Source: Pseudomonas xantholysinigenes
GTDB lineage: Bacteria > Pseudomonadota > Gammaproteobacteria > Pseudomonadales > Pseudomonadaceae
Direction of reading: 5' to 3'
Assembly: GCF_014268885.2 (NCBI RefSeq)
Contig: NZ_CP077095.1
Location: 711,001-775,000, forward strand
DNA length: 64,000 nt
A model generated the notes under the pieces. That model ran no database searches. It saw nothing but the letters and a program-made list of their open reading frames with translations, and had not been told where the DNA came from. Within the stretch, counting starts at the first letter, position 1, and every line of letters starts with the position of its first letter. Made by a program: the position numbers and the translations under genes. Of the stretch, positions 17,761 through 29,622 are shown one piece after another.

Positions 17761-18558
17761 CTATGCATAACGAGGCTCGTACTTACAATAGCTCTTAATA
17801 CTGCAATCGCTGCATCGAGGCGTCTTCAAGCAAATACCCTCAGGAATACCAAAAACCTCAGACTGCATTTGTCCATAGGCTACAAATACAATGTCAATGT
17901 ATCGAATGGGATGCCCTGTTGCTTCGGCAAACTTCCTACCCTGCAGCACAGTCTTGAGAAGCTGGTCTTCGTTTTCCAGAAGTCCAAGCCGCTTGAAAAT
18001 TCGGCACATAACTCGGTCCGGTTTGAGTACCGGAAGGCCAATGTCAGTCATGAAATGGTAAACAGTAACTCCACCTAAATAGACAAATGCTGCTTCGAGT
18101 GATTCTTTCAGCAGAAGAAGATTCTCGAACGATTCAGATGCGGTAAAATTATCTAGGTATTGCTTGAATGAGCCATGCTGAGCAACAAACTCTTGCACTC
18201 GCCTCGCGTTTTTAAGGCATCCACGAATTTTTCCCTCATGAGCAATCATCTCTGGGTCGGCAAGAATCCTCTGAACATCGTCTTCGGTGTATGCTGCCAC
18301 AGTTTTCCAGTCTGGGAAGTGGCGTTTGATGATGTCGGTCTTGGCAGTCACCGTGGCAGCCCTAAACCCTGAATAAAACGCAACGAAAACTAAGATTAAG
18401 TAGTATTCATTGTCAGTACGTTTACGAGTGCCGTAAGTTTTGAATTTGTCGAGATTGGCGCGGATCTCGACCTCAGGTTTGTTTAGTGAGCCATATTTGA
18501 CCAGGTGACTCTCAACGGTCTCAAAAATTTCTTTGTATGGGAATGGAGTAGAGCTCAT
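17761..18558 (-). CDS. HhH-GPD / Tag-like DNA glycosylase with C-terminal Cys cluster
   Basis: About 265 residues. The central part (IIKRHFPDWKTVAAYT, then ILADPEMIAHEGKIRGCL) follows DNA-3-methyladenine glycosylase I (Tag). The segment FVYLGGVTVYHFMTDIGLP, followed by KPDRVMCRIFKRLGLL, resembles the helix-hairpin-helix and catalytic-Asp region of HhH-GPD glycosylases. The C-terminus has C-x5-C-x2-C-x5-C, close to the C-x6-C-x2-C-x5-C iron-sulfur loop of endonuclease III and MutY and not a feature of canonical Tag. The N-terminal Cys of the Tag zinc site is not seen. The ATG at 18558 is preferred; the frame reaches a TTG at 18624. Likely a base-excision enzyme carried as island cargo; the substrate is unknown. 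Confidence 0.7.
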   Translation of the reverse strand: MSSTPFPYKEIFETVESHLVKYGSLNKPEVEIRANLDKFKTYGTRKRTDNEYYLILVFVAFYSGFRAATVTAKTDIIKRHFPDWKTVAAYTEDDVQRILADPEMIAHEGKIRGCLKNARRVQEFVAQHGSFKQYLDNFTASESFENLLLLKESLEAAFVYLGGVTVYHFMTDIGLPVLKPDRVMCRIFKRLGLLENEDQLLKTVLQGRKFAEATGHPIRYIDIVFVAYGQMQSEVFGIPEGICLKTPRCSDCSIKSYCKYEPRYA

Positions 18559-18756
18559 AAATTTTTGACTTGGATTGATTCCTAAACAGCGATGGTAGCT
18601 TGGGCCGGCGGGCGTATTAGACAATTTTTAATTTCAGGTGATGGCCGACCCTATTTCCTCGTCCGAAGCTAGCAAAACGCTATCTTGGTGTCTATCGCCC
18701 GTTTCTTGCCTTATGTAGCCTACTGCGACCGGCTACTTTTGGGGCAGTATTTTTGA

Positions 18757-20013
18757 TCAGCGTATCGAAACGACTTTTCTGTCCCGATTCTCCTGGATAG
18801 CTGACACCGACAGATTTCCCGTCGCTGCTTCCTTGATGTGCTCACTCCACCAGGCCATCATCGGGCGTCTCCGTTCGATGTAGTCCGCACGGTTGTAAGC
18901 GCTGCGAACCTCGTCCTTATCGACGTGGGCAAGCGCAACCTCGATCAATTCAGGATCCCAGCCATGCTCGTTGAGGATGGTGCTCGCCATAGAGCGCATC
19001 CCATGGCTTACCAGGCGCCCTTCGAAACCCATGCGTTTGAGCGCCATGTTGGCGGTTTGGCTATTGCAGTGGGTACGAGGGTTTCGGTCTGCGGGGAACA
19101 CATACTCCCGATGTCCACTGTAGGGCTTGATCGCTTCGAGGAGTGCAAGAGCCTGCTCCGTGAGCGGGACAATGTGCGTGCGGCGCTTCTTCATGCGCTC
19201 CGCAGGGATCGTCCAGATCTTCTTCTCAATGTCGATATCTGTCCAGCGGGTGGTTGCTGCCTCGACTGGCCGGGTCATGGTGTGGAGCTGCCACTCGATA
19301 AGGCAGCGGGTTGTTCTTTTTATGCTGGCATTGGCGATTGCCACCATGAGCTCTTTCAGCTCATTGGGGGGGAGTGCCGCCATGTTTTTCTTTTTCGGTT
19401 TCTTGAAGACGGAGCGGATACCGCTGAGCGGGTTCGCGTGAATCAGTCCCGAGTTGACCCCGTAGGTCATGATCTCGTTGAGCCGCTGCGTCAGCCGCTT
19501 CACGGTTTCAAGGCTGCCCTTGGTTTCTAGTGGGCGGAGCAGGTTGATGACTTGCGGTGCGCTGATGGCTGAAATCGGTGTGGAGCTCAAGTCCGGGAAT
19601 ATGTGCAATGTCAGCGAGCGCCAGATGTCCTCAGCGTAAGCCGGCGTCACAGCATCCTTCTTCAGTTCATACCAGGACGTCGCTACATTCTGGAATGTGT
19701 GCTCAGTGGCAGCTTGTTTGGCTTGCAGCAGAGCATCCCGTTTCTCTTTAGGGTCGATACCGTGGGCAAGTGCCTCCCTCGCTTCAACGGAACCCTTGCG
19801 TGCTTGAGCTAACGAGACTTCGGGGAAGGTTCCCAGTCCCATGTTGATCCGCTTCTTCGTCACAGGGTGTCGATAATTGAAGTTCCACAGCTTAGAGCCA
19901 TTGCTTCTCACTCGCATTTGTAGTCCGCCGCCATCAAATAGGACGTAATCCTTTTCAGCAGGCTTGGCAGATTTGACTTTGAGTTCAGAGAGGCGGGTAG
20001 CTTGTGCGCACAT
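18757..20013 (-). CDS. P4-type tyrosine recombinase (integrase) of the ssrA island
   Basis: Tyrosine site-specific recombinase. The N-terminal DUF4102-type arm-binding module (LSELKVKSAKPAEKDYVLFD) is followed by a core-binding domain and the catalytic domain. Visible catalytic residues are Arg in TMTRPVEAA, the HGMRS box, His in LAHVDKDEV and the nucleophilic Tyr in SAYNRADY. It sits directly beside ssrA and reads away from it, the arrangement of elements integrated in the tmRNA 3' end. The frame extends to an ATG at 20103. That extension (FWHSKWHSK...FWNAK) is only the translation of four copies of a DNA repeat, so I favour the ATG at 20013, which has TGGA 6 bases upstream and begins just before the conserved domain. 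Confidence 0.9.
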   Translation of the reverse strand: MCAQATRLSELKVKSAKPAEKDYVLFDGGGLQMRVRSNGSKLWNFNYRHPVTKKRINMGLGTFPEVSLAQARKGSVEAREALAHGIDPKEKRDALLQAKQAATEHTFQNVATSWYELKKDAVTPAYAEDIWRSLTLHIFPDLSSTPISAISAPQVINLLRPLETKGSLETVKRLTQRLNEIMTYGVNSGLIHANPLSGIRSVFKKPKKKNMAALPPNELKELMVAIANASIKRTTRCLIEWQLHTMTRPVEAATTRWTDIDIEKKIWTIPAERMKKRRTHIVPLTEQALALLEAIKPYSGHREYVFPADRNPRTHCNSQTANMALKRMGFEGRLVSHGMRSMASTILNEHGWDPELIEVALAHVDKDEVRSAYNRADYIERRRPMMAWWSEHIKEAATGNLSVSAIQENRDRKVVSIR

Positions 20014-20014
20014 G

Positions 20015-20084
20015 GGCATTCCAGACTTGATTTTGGCATTCCAAAAATTAGCACCAACGGGCTTGGAATGCCATTTGGAATGCC
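20015..20084. repeat. Four copies of GGCATTCCA in direct and inverted orientation before int
   Basis: GGCATTCCA occurs at 20015-20023 and 20035-20043 (start-to-start 20 bp), and its complement TGGAATGCC at 20064-20072 and 20076-20084 (12 bp). Copies 2 and 4 share a longer core TTGGCATTCCAA. Clustered inverted short repeats between the integrase gene and the attachment site are typical of arm-type integrase or excisionase binding sites, which may also autoregulate int. Confidence 0.65.
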
Positions 20085-20160
20085 AAAAGGTGTAGCTGCT
20101 CATGGATGTCCGTGGACGCCGGTGGCGTTGAAAGCCGCGTATTTACTGGCTTTCAGGCAC

Positions 20161-20186
20161 AAAAAAAGACGTCCGTGGACGTCTTT
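20161..20186 (-). terminator. Rho-independent terminator downstream of ssrA
   Basis: On the minus strand AAAGACGTC pairs with GACGTCTTT and is followed by seven T residues. It lies 12 bases past the tmRNA CCA end. Because the island is inserted at this point, this terminator belongs to island DNA and would replace the original one. Confidence 0.75.
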
Positions 20187-20197
20187 AGATGTAAATT

Positions 20198-20596
20198 TGG
20201 TGGAGCCGGGGGGATTTGAACCCCCGTCCGCCAGTACTCCGCTGTCGGTACTACATGCTTAGCCGTGTCTACTGATTTAATCCGCAGCCGCCCGACGGGC
20301 AGGGTGCTTTGGATGAGTTGTGTAAGTTTTAGTCACTTCGCCCACAACGTGCTACGCGACGATCCTGTTCTGTATGACAATCAGTTCGGGTTTACAGGCA
20401 TCCCCTAGTGATTGCTGGAGCCGAAGCTACCAGAAGCAACGGGTCAAGAGGGCCGCTTACGCAGCCAGCTTGTACTCCGCGCCGTAGTTTTCGTCATTGG
20501 CAACTATAAAAGTTGCAACAGTGGATTTACGAGTTCTGTTACCAACTCGGCATGCACCTAGAGTTTCGCTACCGGCGTCGAATCCTAATCGGCCCC
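20198..20596 (-). ncRNA. ssrA: tmRNA (SsrA)
   Basis: Transfer-messenger RNA of about 399 nt that rescues stalled ribosomes with SmpB, whose gene is in this window. The 5' end GGGGCCGATTAGGATTCGAC and the 3' end with the T-arm GGTTCAAATCC and CCA at 20198 are diagnostic. The resume frame on the minus strand, 20501 to 20457, encodes the degradation tag ANDENYGAEYKLAA followed by TAA. A TATACT hexamer about 45 bases upstream of the mature 5' end (20640-20645 on the plus strand) could be the -10 box. The 3' end is the attachment site of the adjoining island; the CCA and T-arm are intact after integration. Confidence 0.97.
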
Positions 20597-20681
20597 ACAC
20601 TCAGCTCTAGCTGACCGTACCTTTCGGCACGTGAGACGCAGTATACGCCTTTGCGCGCGCGGCGTCGACAGGCGGGGCTTT

Positions 20682-20960
20682 TCAGGTGCCGCTGCCGCCT
20701 TTCTCGGTTTTCTCCAGGCGCTCCAGCACCTTGCTGGTGATGGCGATGCATTCCTTGGTGTCCCCGGAGGCCTGGGCGGCCTTGGCTTTGTCCACGTGTT
20801 CGGTGAGGGCCTTGTCCAGGCCTTCGGAGGTGGCGCCGGCGGTGGCCATGGCGTCGTCGATCTTTTGCAGGTTCAGGGCGCACAGGTCGTCGGCGGCGAA
20901 CACAGGCGAGGCCAGCAGGGTCGCGGCCGCGAACAGGGCAGATAGCGCAGTGCCTTTCAT
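20682..20960 (-). CDS. Small secreted protein of unknown function
   Basis: Ninety-two residues starting at the ATG at 20960, which has AAGGAGA 7 bases upstream. A Sec signal peptide ends at about SPVFA-AD. The mature part is mostly helical and charged, with two cysteines (DLCALNL and TKECIAI) that could form a periplasmic disulfide. I recognise no domain. Its nearest neighbours are ssrA and two other small uncharacterised genes. It lies on the chromosomal side of ssrA, so it is probably core genome rather than island. Confidence 0.7.
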   Translation of the reverse strand: MKGTALSALFAAATLLASPVFAADDLCALNLQKIDDAMATAGATSEGLDKALTEHVDKAKAAQASGDTKECIAITSKVLERLEKTEKGGSGT

Positions 20961-21069
20961 GGGAGTCTCCTTGTGCAGGCCTCGGGAGGGTGGGCCTGAA
21001 CGGTGGACGGCCGACGGTGGGGAGAGTTCAATCGGCGTGATGGGCAAGGGCGAAGCAGGGGCTGAACAC

Positions 21070-21318
21070 TTATTCAGTGTCTTCACGAAAATAGCGTGAC
21101 CGCTTGAAAAGCAGCCGTTGACCTACGAGCAAGCACAGGCTTGCCCACTGTCCGCCATGCAGATGCAGCACTTCCTGTTGGCCAAGCTGCGTGCAGGCGG
21201 TGATACCTGTGGCCGTAAGCACTAAGCAGAGTACGCATCTGATGGTGCTTGATTTGAAGGCCCAGTCGAGAAAGACGCCCACGATCATCAAGCAAGCGAG
21301 GAAATAGAGGTCGTTCAT
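21070..21318 (-). CDS. Small putative membrane protein
   Basis: An 82-residue frame with two hydrophobic stretches (about 5-19 and 27-44) and a basic tail. It starts 7 bases after the stop of the upstream 165-residue gene, suggesting one transcript, but no clear Shine-Dalgarno precedes the ATG. No family is recognised. Coding status is moderately supported. Confidence 0.4.
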   Translation of the reverse strand: MNDLYFLACLMIVGVFLDWAFKSSTIRCVLCLVLTATGITACTQLGQQEVLHLHGGQWASLCLLVGQRLLFKRSRYFREDTE

Positions 21319-21325
21319 GGTGGCG

Positions 21326-21823
21326 TCAGAGTATGAGGAGTACGGAGGATGTTTGTGGGCCTATGCCACCGTTTACCCGGGCAAAGAGGAAAACCAGTAC
21401 ATCACTTGCATGAAACGTCGGTAGCCGGCTTCTGGCCAATTGGTTTGTTGCGGTTTTTGTCACGCCGCCGGCAATCAAACCGGCGGTGAGCCCCATAGGT
21501 CCCCCCACGAGTGTGCTCACTGCTTGTCCTATTGCTGTGCTGAACAGGTCTGAAATGTCGTGGCGCTGCTCGTTCAACCGATCACCTTGCAAACGACTGA
21601 GTGGCCGCGACACGGCAACCCGCATATGGCACGGCAACTTGCCGGGCAGCATCCTGTCGTAGAGCTCCGCCACTTTCTCGACAACCTGATAATGCCCTGT
21701 GCGCACGAACGGCAAGCTCAGGGTACGCAGGTGACAGCATTGCTCGGGCGCAATCACGAACTCGTTCACGTCGAAGACAACGCCGTGCGAGGTAATGACT
21801 TGATAGGTCTTGTCGACGTGCAT
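21326..21823 (-). CDS. Hypothetical protein with glycine-rich hydrophobic segment
   Basis: 165 residues from the ATG at 21823, chosen because AAGGGA lies about 9 bases upstream. The N-terminal half is soluble and contains a CC pair. The second half holds a Gly/Ala/Thr-rich hydrophobic stretch (TLVGGPMGLTAGLIAGGV) that could insert into a membrane. Likely cotranscribed with the small gene that follows. No known domain is seen. Confidence 0.5.
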   Translation of the reverse strand: MHVDKTYQVITSHGVVFDVNEFVIAPEQCCHLRTLSLPFVRTGHYQVVEKVAELYDRMLPGKLPCHMRVAVSRPLSRLQGDRLNEQRHDISDLFSTAIGQAVSTLVGGPMGLTAGLIAGGVTKTATNQLARSRLPTFHASDVLVFLFARVNGGIGPQTSSVLLIL

Positions 21824-21943
21824 GCGCGCTTCCCTTGCGAGGCTCCGTGGAGCCCGGAGCCGAGGCATCGAACGATGCCACTGGAGGGAGGGCGCGGCTA
21901 TTCAGCCGGGGCTGAATGATCGGTACGAAACGTCTGGGGCGGT

Positions 21944-22005
21944 TCGCCGGCAAGCCGGCTCCTACAGTCTGCTGCGAGCAGGTAGGAGCCAGCCTTGCTG
22001 GTGAA
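21944..22005. repeat. REP palindrome (gccggcaagccggctcctaca type)
   Basis: Two inverted REP units, TCGCCGGCAAGCCGGCTCC and its diverged partner TAGGAGCCAGCCTTGCTGG, in the gap downstream of dld and upstream of the hypothetical operon. Confidence 0.75.
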
Positions 22006-22020
22006 GCAGTTGGCGCAGTG

Positions 22021-24831
<2,811 letters not shown>

Positions 24832-24900
24832 GCAGTCTCCTCGCGGGGCCGCCGCGTCTGGCGCGCGGCGTGCCCCGGGTATTCAGGCGTTGGCGGGCGC

Positions 24901-26046
24901 TCAGGCGCCCAGTTCGCGGACCAGCGAGTCGCGGGTGATCTCGCTGATGGACTTGGCGCCGGTCAGCACCATGGCCACGCGCATTTCCTTCTCGAACAGC
25001 TCCAGCAGGTTCTTCACCCCGGCCTCGCCGTGGGTGGCCAGGGCATAGAGGAAGGCGCGGCCGATCAGCACGGTGTCGGCGCCCAGGGCGATCATGCGCA
25101 CCACGTCGAGGCCGCTGCGGATGCCGGAGTCGGCGAGGATCTTGATATCGCCCTTCACCGCGTCGGCGATGGCCGGCAGGGCGCGGGCGCTGGACAGCAC
25201 GCCGTCGAGCTGGCGGCCGCCGTGGTTGGAGACGACGATGCCGTCGGCGCCGAACTTGACCGCGTCGCGGGCGTCATCGGCGTCGAGGATGCCCTTGATG
25301 ATCATCGGGCCGTCCCAGAATTCGCGGATCCACTCCAGGTCTTTCCAGGAGATGGACGGGTCGAAGTTGTTGCCCAGCCAGCCGATGTAGTCGGCAAGGC
25401 CGGTGGGGTTGCCACGGTATTTGGAGATGTTGCCCAGGTCGTGGGGGCGGCCCATCACACCGACGTCCCAGGCCCACTGCGGGTGGGTCATGGCTTGCAG
25501 CACACGGCGCAGCGGGCCGTTGGCGCCGCTCATGCCGGAGTGGGCGTCGCGGTAGCGGGCGCCGGGCACGGGCATGTCGACGGTGAATACCAGGGTCTTC
25601 ACGCCGGCCGCTTTCGCCCGCTCCAAGGCGTTGCGCATGAAGCCGCGGTCTTTTAGGACATAGAGCTGGAACCACATCGGCCGGTCGATGGCCGGGGCCA
25701 CCTCTTCGATCGGGCACACCGATACCGTCGACATCGTGAACGGAATGCCATGGGCCGCCGCCGCACGGGCCGCCTGCACTTCGCCACGGCGGGCGTACAT
25801 GCCGGTGAGGCCAACCGGGGCCAGGGCCACGGGCATGCTCAGGGGTTCGTCGAACAGTCTGGTCTCGAGGCTGAGCTCGGACATGTTGTTCAGCACGCGC
25901 TGACGCAGGGCGATACCGGCCAGGTCGGAAACGTTGTGGCGCAGGGTGTGCTCGGCGTAGGCGCCGCCGTCGGCGTAGTGGAACAGGAACGGGGGCAGCT
26001 TGCGTTGGGCCGCGGCGCGATAGTCGGTAGAGGCGGAAATGATCAT
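24901..26046 (-). CDS. lldD: L-lactate dehydrogenase (FMN, quinone-linked)
   Basis: 381 residues, the usual LldD length. FMN-dependent alpha-hydroxyacid dehydrogenase that converts L-lactate to pyruvate at the inner membrane. Recognised by the N-terminus [18 protein letters not shown], the membrane-loop region around 180-220, and the family active-site block [10 protein letters not shown] with the catalytic His, followed by [13 protein letters not shown] and IGRAFLYAL for phosphate binding. It sits between lldP and dld on the same strand, so uptake and both lactate oxidases form one unit. Confidence 0.95.
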   Translation of the reverse strand: MIISASTDYRAAAQRKLPPFLFHYADGGAYAEHTLRHNVSDLAGIALRQRVLNNMSELSLETRLFDEPLSMPVALAPVGLTGMYARRGEVQAARAAAAHGIPFTMSTVSVCPIEEVAPAIDRPMWFQLYVLKDRGFMRNALERAKAAGVKTLVFTVDMPVPGARYRDAHSGMSGANGPLRRVLQAMTHPQWAWDVGVMGRPHDLGNISKYRGNPTGLADYIGWLGNNFDPSISWKDLEWIREFWDGPMIIKGILDADDARDAVKFGADGIVVSNHGGRQLDGVLSSARALPAIADAVKGDIKILADSGIRSGLDVVRMIALGADTVLIGRAFLYALATHGEAGVKNLLELFEKEMRVAMVLTGAKSISEITRDSLVRELGA

Positions 26047-26106
26047 GGATTCTCGCAGCGTGGGTTGAGGGAGATGCCGGGCACCATGGCGCCCGGCCCC
26101 TTCACT

Positions 26107-27777
26107 TTAGTGATGAACCAGCATGCCGGTCAGCCAGTAGGCCTGAATCAAGGTGATCAGGCCGACGATGGTGGCGAAGAACAGGCTGTGCTTGACGGTG
26201 AAACGGAACAGGTCGGATTCCTTGCCGACCAGGCCGGTGGCGGCGCAGGCCACGGCGATCGACTGCGGCGAAATCATTTTGCCGGTCACGCCGCCGCTGG
26301 TGTTGGCGGCCACCAGCAGGGTGTCGTTGACCCCGATCTGGTGCGCGGTGGTGGCCTGCAGCGAGCTGAACAGGGCGTTGGACGAAGTGTCCGAGCCGGT
26401 CAGGAACACGCCCAGCCAGCCCAGGAACGGCGAGAAGAACGGGAACGCCGCACCGGTGCCGGCCAGCACCAGGGCCATGGTCGAGGACATGCCCGAGTAG
26501 TTGGTGACGAAGGCGAAGGCCAGCACCATGCCGATCGACAGGATCGGCCAGCGCAGCTCCCAGAAGGTCTCTTTCAAAGTGGTCAGACCAGTTTTGAAGT
26601 TGATTTTCAGCACCGCCATGGAAACCAGCGCCGAAAGGAAGATCGCGGTGCCGGTGGCGGAGATCGGATCGAGCTTGAACACCGCCGGCATGGCGGTCGG
26701 CGCAGTGACGATCGGCGCGGTCTTGATCACCAGCTGGTCGAGGTGCGGGATGGCGAAGTTGAACACGAAGTTGTACATCGCGCCGCCCGGGGCGAAGGCC
26801 GCCTTGAATGGCTTGAGCGTCCAGATGGTGACCAGCACGGTAAGGATCAGGAACGGCGACCAGGCCTTGAAGATTTCGCCGAAGCTGTACGGCGAAGGCT
26901 GGCTGCCGCTCGGTTGCACCACGGCGGCGCCGACACTGCCCTTGGCTTCGGCGAACGCGCGCTTGGGTTGCCAGACTTTCAGGAACAGGGTCAGGGCGAT
27001 CAGGCTGGCCAGGGCCGAGGTGATGTCCGGCAGCTCCGGGCCGATGAAGTTGGAGGTGAAGTACTGGGTGACGGCGAAGCTTGCGCCTGCCACCAGCGCG
27101 GCGGGCCAGGTCTCTTTCACACCGCGCAGGCCATCCATCATGAACACCAGCCAGAACGGCACGAACAGCGACAGCAGCGGCAGTTGGCGGCCGGTCATGG
27201 CGCCGATGTGGAAGGCGTCGATGCCGGTCACCTGCCCGGCGACGATGATCGGGATGCCCAGGGCGCCGAAGGCCACCGGCGCGGTGTTGGCGATCAGGCA
27301 CAGGCCCGCGGCGTACAGCGGGTTGAAGCCCAGGCCCACCAGCAGCGCGGCGGTAATTGCCACCGGGGCGCCGAAGCCGGCCGCGCCCTCGAGGAAGGCG
27401 CCGAAGCAGAAGCCGATCAGCAGCACTTGCAGGCGCTGGTCGTCGGTGATTGACAGCACCGAGCTGCGGATCACTTCGAACTGGCCGCTCTTGACCGTGA
27501 GTTTGTAGAGGAACACCGCCGCGACAATGATCCAGGCAATCGGCCACAGGCCGTAGAGGAAGCCGTAACCGGCGGCGGCCAGGGCCATGTCGACAGGCAT
27601 CTGGAAGGCGAAGATGGCCACCAGGATCGACAGCGCGAGGGTAATGCTGCCGGCGACGTGGCCCTTGAGGCGGAACACGGCGAGGGCGAGGAAGAAGAAC
27701 ACGATGGGGATGACCGCCGCCAGTGCGGACAGGCCAAGACTACCAAGCGGGCTATAGAGTTGTTGCCAGGTTTGCAT
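26107..27777 (-). CDS. lldP: L-lactate permease
   Basis: 556 residues, almost wholly hydrophobic with about a dozen membrane helices, of the LctP family that imports L- and D-lactate and glycolate with protons. Family blocks such as [27 protein letters not shown] and the C-terminal [17 protein letters not shown] are clear. It is first of the lldPD-dld unit. An LldR-type operator lies 46 bases before the ATG. The Shine-Dalgarno is poor (AGGGG about 10 bases upstream). Confidence 0.95.
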   Translation of the reverse strand: MQTWQQLYSPLGSLGLSALAAVIPIVFFFLALAVFRLKGHVAGSITLALSILVAIFAFQMPVDMALAAAGYGFLYGLWPIAWIIVAAVFLYKLTVKSGQFEVIRSSVLSITDDQRLQVLLIGFCFGAFLEGAAGFGAPVAITAALLVGLGFNPLYAAGLCLIANTAPVAFGALGIPIIVAGQVTGIDAFHIGAMTGRQLPLLSLFVPFWLVFMMDGLRGVKETWPAALVAGASFAVTQYFTSNFIGPELPDITSALASLIALTLFLKVWQPKRAFAEAKGSVGAAVVQPSGSQPSPYSFGEIFKAWSPFLILTVLVTIWTLKPFKAAFAPGGAMYNFVFNFAIPHLDQLVIKTAPIVTAPTAMPAVFKLDPISATGTAIFLSALVSMAVLKINFKTGLTTLKETFWELRWPILSIGMVLAFAFVTNYSGMSSTMALVLAGTGAAFPFFSPFLGWLGVFLTGSDTSSNALFSSLQATTAHQIGVNDTLLVAANTSGGVTGKMISPQSIAVACAATGLVGKESDLFRFTVKHSLFFATIVGLITLIQAYWLTGMLVHH

Positions 27778-27822
27778 ATGGGGTGGCCCCTAATTGTTGT
27801 TGGTCAGGCACTGGCATTGGAT

Positions 27823-27839
27823 AATTGGTAAGACCAATT
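27823..27839. promoter_or_regulatory. LldR operator
   Basis: AATTGGTAAGACCAATT, a perfect 7-bp inverted repeat around a 3-base centre. It matches the operator form known for LldR-type GntR regulators of lactate genes (TnGTnnnACnA core). It lies in the lldP promoter region within the lldP/lldR divergent gap. Repression relieved by lactate is the expected behaviour. Confidence 0.85.
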
Positions 27840-28036
27840 TACAATGGCTGGACGCTAGGTTAAGAGCGCCGTTGCGGGTGTGTCAATTTGTCCTGTGGAA
27901 AACTTTGCTCGGATGCCGATGAGCGGGCATCTGAGCGGCAGGGAAAATCGCCGCCTGATGGGTGTCGGCGTGGGCCGGATAGGCGCAGAATAGGCGCCCC
28001 CGGCTTCGCATCCCCGGGGTTCGTGGAGAGCATGTG

Positions 28037-28804
28037 ATGGTTTTTGATCAGGTCCGCCAGCGGCGCCTGTCCGACGACATCGTCGATCGGTTGGAAGGGA
28101 TGATTCTCGAGGGCACCCTCACCTCAGGCCAGCGCCTGCCGGCCGAGCGCGCCCTGGCCGAGCAGTTCGGCGTGTCCCGCCCGTCGCTGCGCGAGGCCAT
28201 CCAGAAGCTGGTGGCCAAGGGGCTGCTGGTCAGTCGTCAGGGTGGCGGCAACTATGTCGCCGAGTCACTGGGCTCGACCTTCAGTGATCCGCTGCTCCAG
28301 TTGCTCGAGGGCAGCCCCGAGGCGCAACGCGACCTGCTGGAGTTTCGTCATACGCTGGAGGCGTCCTGCGCCTATTACGCCGCGCAGCGCGCCACCGAGC
28401 CTGATCGGCAGCGGTTGAAGACGGCGTTCGATGCCCTGCAGGACTGTTACAACCGCGTTGGCGAGGTCGACCGGGCAGAGGAGGGCGCCGCCGATGCGCG
28501 TTTCCACCTGGCCATTGCCGAGGCCAGCCATAACGCGGTGCTGCTGCACACCATCCGTGGGCTGTTCGACCTGCTCAAGCGCAACGTGGTGACCAATATC
28601 GGCGGTATGTACCAGCAGCGCACGGAAACGCGCGACATGCTGATCAGTCAGCATCGCGAGTTGTACCTGGCGATTGTCGAGGGGCGGGCGGACGATGCGC
28701 GGGAAGTGTCGAGCCGGCACATCCTGTATGTGCAGGAGGTGCTGCAGGAGGCACAACAGGAAGCTCGGCGGGTGGCGCGGGCGGAGCGGCGCAGCGGGCG
28801 CTGA
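28037..28804 (+). CDS. lldR: Lactate-responsive GntR/FCD regulator
   Basis: About 255 residues. An N-terminal winged helix (RLSDDIVDRLEGMI, then QRLPAERALAEQFGVSRPSLREAI) and an all-helical FCD effector domain with conserved metal-site histidines, for example in DARFHLAIAEASHN. Divergent from lldPD-dld, with the LldR operator between them, so it should repress that unit without lactate. GTG at 28034 and ATG at 28037 are both possible starts; GGAG spacing allows either. Confidence 0.92.
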   Translation: MVFDQVRQRRLSDDIVDRLEGMILEGTLTSGQRLPAERALAEQFGVSRPSLREAIQKLVAKGLLVSRQGGGNYVAESLGSTFSDPLLQLLEGSPEAQRDLLEFRHTLEASCAYYAAQRATEPDRQRLKTAFDALQDCYNRVGEVDRAEEGAADARFHLAIAEASHNAVLLHTIRGLFDLLKRNVVTNIGGMYQQRTETRDMLISQHRELYLAIVEGRADDAREVSSRHILYVQEVLQEAQQEARRVARAERRSGR

Positions 28805-28869
28805 GATGCGGCAGGCGCGGGTCTTGTGGGAGTAACTGTCTTGCGCAACTGCTAAAGCTAGCGCGGTCG

Positions 28870-28971
28870 CTGTGGGAGCGGCTTCAGCCGCGAACACCGT
28901 CACAGCCGGTGCCAGGCACCGCGTCGCTTGCTTCGCGGCGGTTCGGCGCCCCGATAAACCCGCTCCCACAG
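28870..28971. repeat. REP pair (ctgtgggagcggcttcagccgcgaac type)
   Basis: Two inverted REP-like arms, CTGTGGGAGCGGCTTCAGCC and TAAACCCGCTCCCACAG, about 40 bases apart. With the next element it fills the 335-base gene-free gap between lldR and smpB. Confidence 0.75.
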
Positions 28972-29001
28972 GTGTAGTGCATGCCCGAGGTCGGCGCGGT
29001 C

Positions 29002-29120
29002 GTTGTAGGAGCGGCCTTGTGTCGCGAAAAGGGCGCGCAGCGGCCTCGGGATTTTTGTACCACTCAAGATCGTCGGGGGCTGCTTCGCAGCCCTATCGCG
29101 ACACGAGGCCGCTCCTACAG
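29002..29120. repeat. REP pair (ttgtaggagcggccttgtg type)
   Basis: Inverted arms GTTGTAGGAGCGGCCTTGTG and CACGAGGCCGCTCCTACAG enclose about 80 bases of further dyad sequence. It is a different subtype (taggagcggcc) from the preceding gggagcgg element, and lies 20 bases after the smpB stop. Confidence 0.75.
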
Positions 29121-29139
29121 TGACCGAGCTGGGCGGGAA

Positions 29140-29622
29140 TTACTCTTCCTTGCCCTTGTTGCGCATGGTGCGCTGCAGCTCGCGGTTGGAGTCGCGCTCG
29201 CGCACGGTATCGCGCTTGTCGAACTCCTTCTTGCCCTTGCCGAGCGCGATTTCGCACTTGATCAGGTGCTTGCTCCAGTACAGCGACATCGCCACGCAGG
29301 TGTAGCCCTTCTGCGCCACGGCCGCTTCCAGGCGCTCGAGCTCGCGCTTGTTCAGCAGCAGCTTGCGGGTGCGGATGGGGTCGGCGATGACGTGGGTGCT
29401 GGCGGTGGTCAGCGGGGTGATGTGGCTGCCGAACAGCCAGGCTTCGCCATCCTTGAGCAGCACGTAGCTGTCGGTCAGGTGCGCCTTGCCGGCCCGCAGG
29501 CTCTTTACTTCCCAACCGGACAGGACCAGCCCGGCCTCGAACTTGTGTTCGATGAAGTAATCGTGTCGCGCCTTCTTGTTCTGCGCGATGGTCCCGGTCG
29601 GATGTTTCTTTTGCTTAGCCAT
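29140..29622 (-). CDS. smpB: SsrA-binding protein SmpB
   Basis: 160 residues, the usual length. Binds the tRNA-like part of tmRNA and delivers it to stalled ribosomes. Family features: an N-terminus with [12 protein letters not shown], the beta-barrel blocks [19 protein letters not shown] and [19 protein letters not shown], and a basic disordered tail that probes the empty mRNA channel. Its RNA partner ssrA is encoded 9 kb to the left. It is divergent from ratA. Confidence 0.97.
   Translation of the reverse strand: MAKQKKHPTGTIAQNKKARHDYFIEHKFEAGLVLSGWEVKSLRAGKAHLTDSYVLLKDGEAWLFGSHITPLTTASTHVIADPIRTRKLLLNKRELERLEAAVAQKGYTCVAMSLYWSKHLIKCEIALGKGKKEFDKRDTVRERDSNRELQRTMRNKGKEE

Noticed and set aside
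1..19900. Second copy of the tmRNA 3' end (left attachment site) inside the window
   Set aside because: No second copy of the T-arm/CCA sequence was noticed, so the left island end is taken to be outside the window.
20014..20103. N-terminal extension of the integrase to the ATG at 20103
   Set aside because: The extra residues are just the translation of the four-copy DNA repeat, and the conserved arm-binding domain begins after 20013.
25750..27453. Plus-strand open frame of 567 codons opposite lldD-lldP
   Set aside because: Gly/Arg/Gln-rich nonsense translation typical of reverse frames; lldD and lldP are certain.
28870..29120. Closely spaced palindromic repeats considered as a CRISPR array
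   Set aside because: Arms differ in sequence, lack regular repeat-spacer units and match the REP family; no cas genes are present.
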